Positions 62,204 through 64,000 of a stretch of DNA of 64,000 nucleotides are shown here, one piece after another. Every line of letters starts with the position of its first letter. The stretch's first letter is position 1. The position numbers were made by a program, and so were the translations under genes. Origin of the DNA: Syngnathus acus (taxonomy: Eukaryota; Chordata; Actinopteri; Syngnathiformes; Syngnathidae); contig NC_051093.1 in NCBI RefSeq assembly GCF_901709675.1, positions 3,245,053 to 3,309,052 on the forward strand, given 5' to 3'. The notes beneath the pieces were generated by a model. That model was not told the DNA's origin. It was given only the letters and a program-made list of their open reading frames with translations, and did no database searches.

Positions 62204-64000
62204 GATCCCCTTGCTGCCTGCGTTCTCGTCGCAGTTCTACTGCGGCATGTACGAATACGCTTTCTGATGACGTCACTGCAACGAACCATTAACGTTGTAA
62301 GTTGTCTGATAAAACCTTTTAGCCACAATTCCTAAAGGTACTGTACAATGGCTACTGTACGTTGGTGCCAACAAAGCAGGTCAAACCCCCCAACAAAAAA
62401 CTAACTAAAAATAAAAAACATTCCTTCAGAAAAGCATTTGCTTTTCTTTTATAATATATATTTTTAATTTGCAAAAAGACTTACTACACGCTGCATGTAA
62501 TTATTGTATTCTGATTTAATTTTGATATTTCGCCTTGGCAACTGCCCTGTTCAGTAAAAATGCAAGCCAAACACTGAACCTTACTATATTTTGTGAAATA
62601 TTTCTACAAATGTTGCCTTCTTCGCCAGCTTACCCCATTCAACCTCTCACAGGCGTCAGTATAATTTAATGGGTCACTTGAGTAATACTGGCCTGGTTTC
62701 TTTTTCCTGCCACAGACATACCCCCAAATATTATCTGCTTGTGTCAATTATCATAACAAGAAGCTTGACCCGTAAATGGATTCTTGCTCTACATTAGTAC
62801 TACCTAGCAACCTTGAGGACCTGCATCTAAATTTAACCCCCTTTGCAAATTTAGCTGTTCAGTCTGTGCACTGTGACTACAAATTGTAAATCATCCAAGG
62901 TCTGCTTGGGTGGTCTTACTACCTTTAGAAAAAGCAATGAACCCCTCACAAATGCATTAGATGACTCTGTACATTTGTTGTTTGACATTTTATTTTAGAA
63001 ATATAACTGGTATCGTGTACTTGTAGAGTTCTTTAACCGGAGTGGGGAGGCCTGGAATTCATTTTGTGATTGGAACTAGTAAAAAATGTTTTGAAATTTG
63101 AAGAGAGGGTCACGTAAGGGATCGTGTTCCATCATTGTGTTGCTTGTTTGCTAAAGAACGGTGCACACAATATAATCAAGAATTCTGGTTCTTTTTCTTG
63201 AATACAGCTGGAAGCACAATAGATGTGCTGTCTTATGACTCACTGACCTTGAAAAGCAAACTGACCTATATATTTTCACAATGAGCATTTTTCATTCCCA
63301 ACTCTCACACCTGCCAGATAGTTGGTACACACCTCCAAAAAGTCGTGATGGCAATTAAATGCAAAAGCATAACAGAACGCTGCTAAGCCCGTTCCAAGGA
63401 ACACATCCAGAATGCATATTACATACAGAACACGTTGGTCGCCGGTGACCCAGATCTGTAGGCCCTAATTGTCAGATCGTGGTCACCTCACATTTATAAG
63501 TCGGGAAAAGTGGGTCACGACCCAACAGTACCTACCCACGCTCTGCTCAAATATGCGACAATATATCTTGAGGAAATTGACACGTGTCGACAGTAAAGGC
63601 TGCGGAATATCCGGTTGGGCCGCCGTGCATTCGTTAACGTCATGACGACCGTAAGAGGTTGGTAAACCATAAATCACTGATCATCTTCATTTTGTCCTCT
63701 GATAGTTTCAGGACTAATTGGTGGCAAATCATATAATCTCTTTTGGAGTTTTTCCTCTTCGAACCTGATAAACACAACAATTATCACAATGTTGTAATTG
63801 CAGGAAATCAGTGGCTTGAAGATATATTGTGTGTAATATTATCATAGGAAAAATGGAACTTGAGTGTGTTCTGATAAACAATATATGTATGGACCGTCAT
63901 ACCTGTCATTTAGTAGTGAGCGGTTGGAAGGAATTTGCAGCTATACTGCACTGTGGATAGAACTGTGCTGCCTCCAAGTGGAAGCTGACGAGATTCATCT
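62204..64000. other. Right-hand flank, no gene seen
   Basis: Upstream side of med9. The sequence is AT-rich and unique-looking. I find no exon, RNA gene or repeat end I can support. Short frames such as 63483-63677 (minus) have no family resemblance. Confidence 0.5.

Overview
This window is nuclear DNA of a ray-finned fish, most likely a percomorph teleost. The genes have short introns, and the growth hormone gene has the six-exon layout typical of acanthopterygians. The repeats (tRNA-derived SINE, small hAT elements, L2-like LINE pieces, long CA and CATC microsatellites) are of teleost type. I cannot name the species from sequence alone.

Layout. 1-3.69 kb is a nest of repeats: SINE, hAT relics, and a small hAT with a perfect 8-bp target duplication. 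3.69-7.84 kb (+) is mvp (major vault protein), with an internal 228-bp triplication and a broken 3' end. 9.91-10.70 kb (-) is prrt2. 12.44-13.64 kb (+) is mettl23. 14.10-17.59 kb (+) is casc3. 18.51-20.04 kb (-) is an unnamed C2H2 zinc-finger gene. 20.74-22.69 kb (+) is jmjd6. 23.16-26.54 kb (+) is mxra7. 27.25/29.26-36.57 kb (+) is an SCN4A-type sodium channel, probably scn4aa. 37.99-39.10 kb (+) is gh1. 39.59-44.45 kb (+) is cdc27. 44.5-59.9 kb is a gene-free stretch. 59.95-61.03 kb (+) is rasd1. 61.75-62.20 kb (-) is med9. The last 1.8 kb holds nothing I recognise.

The gene order joins several blocks that are also linked in human: MVP-PRRT2 (16p11.2), METTL23-JMJD6-MXRA7 (17q25), SCN4A-GH1 (17q23) and RASD1-MED9 (17p11.2), with CASC3 and CDC27 (17q21) among them. 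The products are mostly unrelated housekeeping or tissue functions, so this is conserved linkage and not an operon-like system.

Most notable: the sodium channel gene is intact as a reading frame. It keeps the DEKA selectivity ring and the IFM inactivation motif. However, it has lost gating charges in all four S4 helices, worst in domain I, and has altered S6 pore helices. It also has a possible in-frame upstream exon that would add 50 residues, and an AT-AC (U12-type) intron. The second notable point is mvp, which is frameshifted near its 3' end and lacks the sequence for the end of the vault cap. Exon limits were placed by eye from splice signals, phase and family alignment from memory. All coding sums divide by three.
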